Assembly: GCA_902561585.1 (NCBI GenBank)
Contig: CACEQK010000001.1
Span: forward strand, 1 to 64,000
DNA from: an uncultured Pelagibacteraceae bacterium
GTDB taxonomy: Bacteria; Pseudomonadota; Alphaproteobacteria; Pelagibacterales; Pelagibacteraceae
Direction of reading: 5' to 3'
DNA: 64,000 nt
This document shows, piece after piece, positions 61,061-64,000 of this stretch (position 1 is its first letter; every line of letters begins with the position of its first letter). A program made the position numbers and the translations under genes. The notes under the pieces were generated by a model. The model did no database searches. It was not told where the DNA came from and was given only the letters and a program-made list of their open reading frames with translations.

Positions 61061-62200
61061 ATGAATAGAAAAATTGAAGATATAAATAAAATTATAGTAA
61101 AAAAACCACTCAAACTTGATTGTGGTAAAACAATAAATAATTTTCCACTAGCCTATGAGACTTACGGAAAATTAAACGCAAATAAAGATAACGCTATTCT
61201 TGTATTTCATGCTTTGACAGGAGATCAATTTGTAACTGGTACGAACCCTATTACAAATAAAGAGGGTTGGTGGGTCACTGCTGTTGGTCCTGGCAAAGCT
61301 ATTGATACCGATAAATATTTTGTGATTTGCGCAAATGTAATTGGTGGATGTATGGGTTCTCTTGGACCAAAAGATACAAATCCTGAAAACAACCAACCAT
61401 ACGGTTTAGATTTTCCAGTTATCACCATTAAAGATATGGTGAGAGCTCAAGAGTCTTTACTAGAGCACCTTGGTGTAAAAAAACTTTTATGTGCAACTGG
61501 CGGATCTATGGGTGGAATGCAGTTATTGCAGTTTTGTGCAACATTTCCTGATAAAGCTTTTTCGGCTATTCCGATAGCTTGTAGTTCAAGTCATAGTGCT
61601 CAGAATATTGCACTAAACGAGCTAGCACGACAAGCGATTATGGCTGACCCTGTGTGGAATAATGGAAAATATGTCTCAAAAGATGTGCAACCAAAAAATG
61701 GCTTAGCAGTTGCAAGAATGGTTGGGCATATAAGTTATTTGTCTGAAAAAGGTATGCAGGAAAAATTTGGAAGAAAATTACAAGAAAAAGCTGATTATGA
61801 ATTTAGTTTTAATGCAGATTTTCAGGTAGAGAGTTATTTAAGACACCAAGGTTATGCTTTTGTAGAAAGATTTGATGCGAATTCAATTCTTTATATAACT
61901 AGAGCAATGGATTATTTTGATCTTTCTAAGCAATATAAAGATGGGTTAGTTGAAGCTTTTAAAAATCAAAATACAAAATTTCTAGTAATATCATTTTCCT
62001 CTGACTGGCTTTATACAACAAAAGAAAATAAGGATATAGTAATTGCATTAAATGCATCTGGCGCTGATGTTTCCTACTCAGAAATAGTAACAGATAAGGG
62101 ACACGACGCCTTCTTATTAAACGAACCAGAATTTTTAAAAACTCTTAAGGGTTTTATAGACTCAATGTACGAAAAGTTTAAAAATGAAAAAAGAATTTAA
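61061..62200 (+). CDS. metX: Homoserine O-acetyltransferase (ORF track start 61031; 61061 preferred)
   Basis: GQD-type acyltransferase motifs: FHALTGDQF, GGSMGGMQ nucleophile, DKGHDAFL; next to metW. Confidence 0.95.
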   Translation: MNRKIEDINKIIVKKPLKLDCGKTINNFPLAYETYGKLNANKDNAILVFHALTGDQFVTGTNPITNKEGWWVTAVGPGKAIDTDKYFVICANVIGGCMGSLGPKDTNPENNQPYGLDFPVITIKDMVRAQESLLEHLGVKKLLCATGGSMGGMQLLQFCATFPDKAFSAIPIACSSSHSAQNIALNELARQAIMADPVWNNGKYVSKDVQPKNGLAVARMVGHISYLSEKGMQEKFGRKLQEKADYEFSFNADFQVESYLRHQGYAFVERFDANSILYITRAMDYFDLSKQYKDGLVEAFKNQNTKFLVISFSSDWLYTTKENKDIVIALNASGADVSYSEIVTDKGHDAFLLNEPEFLKTLKGFIDSMYEKFKNEKRI

Positions 62201-62777
62201 AGTAATAGCTGAATTGTTGCCTAACAACACGAGAGTATTGGATGTTGGTTGTGGAGATGGATTTCTAATGAATTTCCTTAGAGAAGAAAAAAATATAGAG
62301 GTACGCGGATTGGAACTTAATCAAGAAAATGTGCAACTGTGCATACGTAAAGGATTGCCAGTCATACAAGGAAACGCTGAAACTGAACTTCATCAATTTC
62401 CCAATCAATCTTTTGACTATGTTGTGCTAAGTCAAACATTACAAGCTTTTTATAACCCAGAGAAAGTTTTAAAAAATCTTTTGAGAATAGGTAAAGCAGT
62501 GATTGTCTCAATTCCAAATTTTGGATATTGGAAAGTAAGAATGAAGCTTTTATTTTTTGGAGAAATGCCAGTTACAAAAACATTACCAAATACTTGGTAC
62601 AACACTCCTAACTTACATATGTGCACTATTAAAGATCTATTTAAGTTTTGTGATGAAAAAAATATAAATATCAAACAAGTAGTTGGTGTTAATGAAGATA
62701 AAACTTCATTAATAAAAAAAAGTAATTTAGAAATAAAAAATCTCTTTTCAAAATTAGGGATTTTTTTAATAGGGTAA
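62184..62777 (+). CDS. metW: Methionine biosynthesis protein MetW
   Basis: LDVGCGDGFLMNFL SAM-binding motif, SQTLQAFYNPEKVL, SIPNFGYWKVRMKL; metX neighbour. Confidence 0.95.
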   Translation: MKKEFKVIAELLPNNTRVLDVGCGDGFLMNFLREEKNIEVRGLELNQENVQLCIRKGLPVIQGNAETELHQFPNQSFDYVVLSQTLQAFYNPEKVLKNLLRIGKAVIVSIPNFGYWKVRMKLLFFGEMPVTKTLPNTWYNTPNLHMCTIKDLFKFCDEKNINIKQVVGVNEDKTSLIKKSNLEIKNLFSKLGIFLIG

Positions 62778-63536
62778 ATGATAGTAGAGATTATTCCATG
62801 CTTAAGTGACAATTACAGTTATTTAATTCATGAAAAAGAAACAGACACTGTTTCAATAGTAGATCCTTCTGAATTTAAAGCCTGTAATAAAATAATTAAT
62901 AAATATAAAAAGTTAAATTTTATATTAAATACTCATCATCATGCTGATCATGTTGGGGCTAACCTTGAACTTAAAAAAAAATATAACTCAAAAATTTTAG
63001 GCTCAAATTCAGATAAAAATCGTATTCCAGGAATAGATATATTGCTTGAAGAAAATCAAAAGCACAAAATAGGAAATCTAGAATTTAAAGTAATTTTTAT
63101 TCCAGGTCACACAAATGGTCATATAGCTTTTTTCTTTAAAAAGGAAAAAATTGCTTTTACTGGAGATACATTATTTTCTTTAGGATGTGGTAGAGTATTT
63201 GAAGGCACTCATAAAGAAATGTTTAATTCTTTAAATAAAATAAAAAAGCTTCCTTCTGATACTAAAATCTATTGTGGACATGAGTACACTTACTCAAATT
63301 TAAATTTCTGTTTAAAGCATGATCCAAAAAATACTTATTTAAAAGATAAAAAAATTGACATCGAAAGAAAGCTAAACTCTAACCAGCCAACTATTCCGTC
63401 TACTATAGCTGACGAAATTAAAACGAATATTTTCCTAAGGTGTGATGTCCCTGAAATAAAGCAAGGCCTAGGCTTAAAAGATTCATCCGATGTTGAAGTT
63501 TTTTCAAAATTAAGAGATTTAAAGGACTCTTTTTAG
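62778..63536 (+). CDS. gloB: Hydroxyacylglutathione hydrolase
   Basis: NTHHHADHVGANLEL, GHTNGHIAFF, GDTLFSLGCGRVFEG, YCGHEYT. Confidence 0.95.
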   Translation: MIVEIIPCLSDNYSYLIHEKETDTVSIVDPSEFKACNKIINKYKKLNFILNTHHHADHVGANLELKKKYNSKILGSNSDKNRIPGIDILLEENQKHKIGNLEFKVIFIPGHTNGHIAFFFKKEKIAFTGDTLFSLGCGRVFEGTHKEMFNSLNKIKKLPSDTKIYCGHEYTYSNLNFCLKHDPKNTYLKDKKIDIERKLNSNQPTIPSTIADEIKTNIFLRCDVPEIKQGLGLKDSSDVEVFSKLRDLKDSF

Positions 63537-63547
63537 CTTCAATAATC

Positions 63548-63575
63548 TTGACTTGCTAGCACTGATGGCTATATT
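63548..63575 (+). promoter_or_regulatory. Putative promoter of rplU: TTGACT-N16-TATATT
   Basis: Near-consensus hexamers 27 nt upstream of the rplU ATG. Confidence 0.5.
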
Positions 63576-63601
63576 GCGTGGAAATTAAAAAAAGAGATTT
63601 T

Positions 63602-64000
63602 ATGTCATTTGCTATAATTGAAACCGGTGGAAAACAATACAAAGTAACTGCGAGTAAAATATTAGAAATAGAAAAACTTAATGCTAAAGTTGGTGAAACA
63701 ATTAAATTTGATAATGTTTTACTTTTAAACGACGACAAAAGCACTGAGGTTGGAAGTCCTAAAGTTGAAGGTGCTACAGTGGAAGCTAAACTTTTAGACA
63801 ATATTAAAGATAGAACTATATTAATTTTTCATAAAAGAAGAAGAAAACACTCAAGAAAAAAGAATGGACATAGGCAACGTCATTCTAAAATACAAATAAC
63901 AAAAATTTTAGCAAAAGGTGGAAAAGTTATAGATGAAGCCAAAATTGTTGACAAAAAGAAACCTGTTAAAGAAGATAAAAAGGTTATAAAAAAGGAAGCA
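63602..64000 (+). CDS. rplU: 50S ribosomal protein L21 (3' end beyond window)
   Basis: MSFAIIETGGKQYKVTASKILEIEKL...HKRRRKHSRKKNGHRQRHSKIQITKI; open to window end, so absent from the ORF track. Confidence 0.96.
   Translation, partial: MSFAIIETGGKQYKVTASKILEIEKLNAKVGETIKFDNVLLLNDDKSTEVGSPKVEGATVEAKLLDNIKDRTILIFHKRRRKHSRKKNGHRQRHSKIQITKILAKGGKVIDEAKIVDKKKPVKEDKKVIKKEA

Noticed and set aside
61029-61061. Tandem SAM-V riboswitch after SAM-II (known in marine bacteria)
   Set aside because: Only a terminator hairpin fits in the 30 nt before metX; no second aptamer.
63556-63801. 81-aa minus-strand ORF
   Set aside because: Antisense to rplU, whose plus-strand frame is open to the window end.

Overview
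AT-rich, gene-dense window whose gene content, SAM-II riboswitch-metX arrangement and near-absence of intergenic DNA look like a SAR11/Pelagibacterales-type alphaproteobacterium (inference from sequence character; no search was run). Most of it is core metabolism and translation: thrS-infC-rpmI-rplT-pheS-pheT-lepA, gltB/gltD, aceE-aceF, a TAXI-type TRAP transporter, argH-(LptM-like)-lysA, metX-metW-gloB, the start of rplU, and three tRNAs (Ser-GGA, Arg-ACG, Leu-CAA). I see no CRISPR array, phage, IS element or rRNA. The points most worth a second look are: an AceE (PDH E1) with an N-terminal lipoyl domain closely resembling that of the neighbouring E2; a SAM-II riboswitch placed at the predicted +1 and followed directly by an intrinsic terminator abutting metX; two extreme mRNA-tRNA junctions (tRNA-Ser sharing the G of a TAG stop codon, and tRNA-Leu ending 1 nt before an ATG); and several micro-ORFs missing from the supplied track (24-aa Lys/Arg-only-like peptide, 18-aa hydrophobic peptide with a near-perfect Shine-Dalgarno, 49-aa zinc-ribbon-like protein, 36-aa LptM-like lipoprotein).
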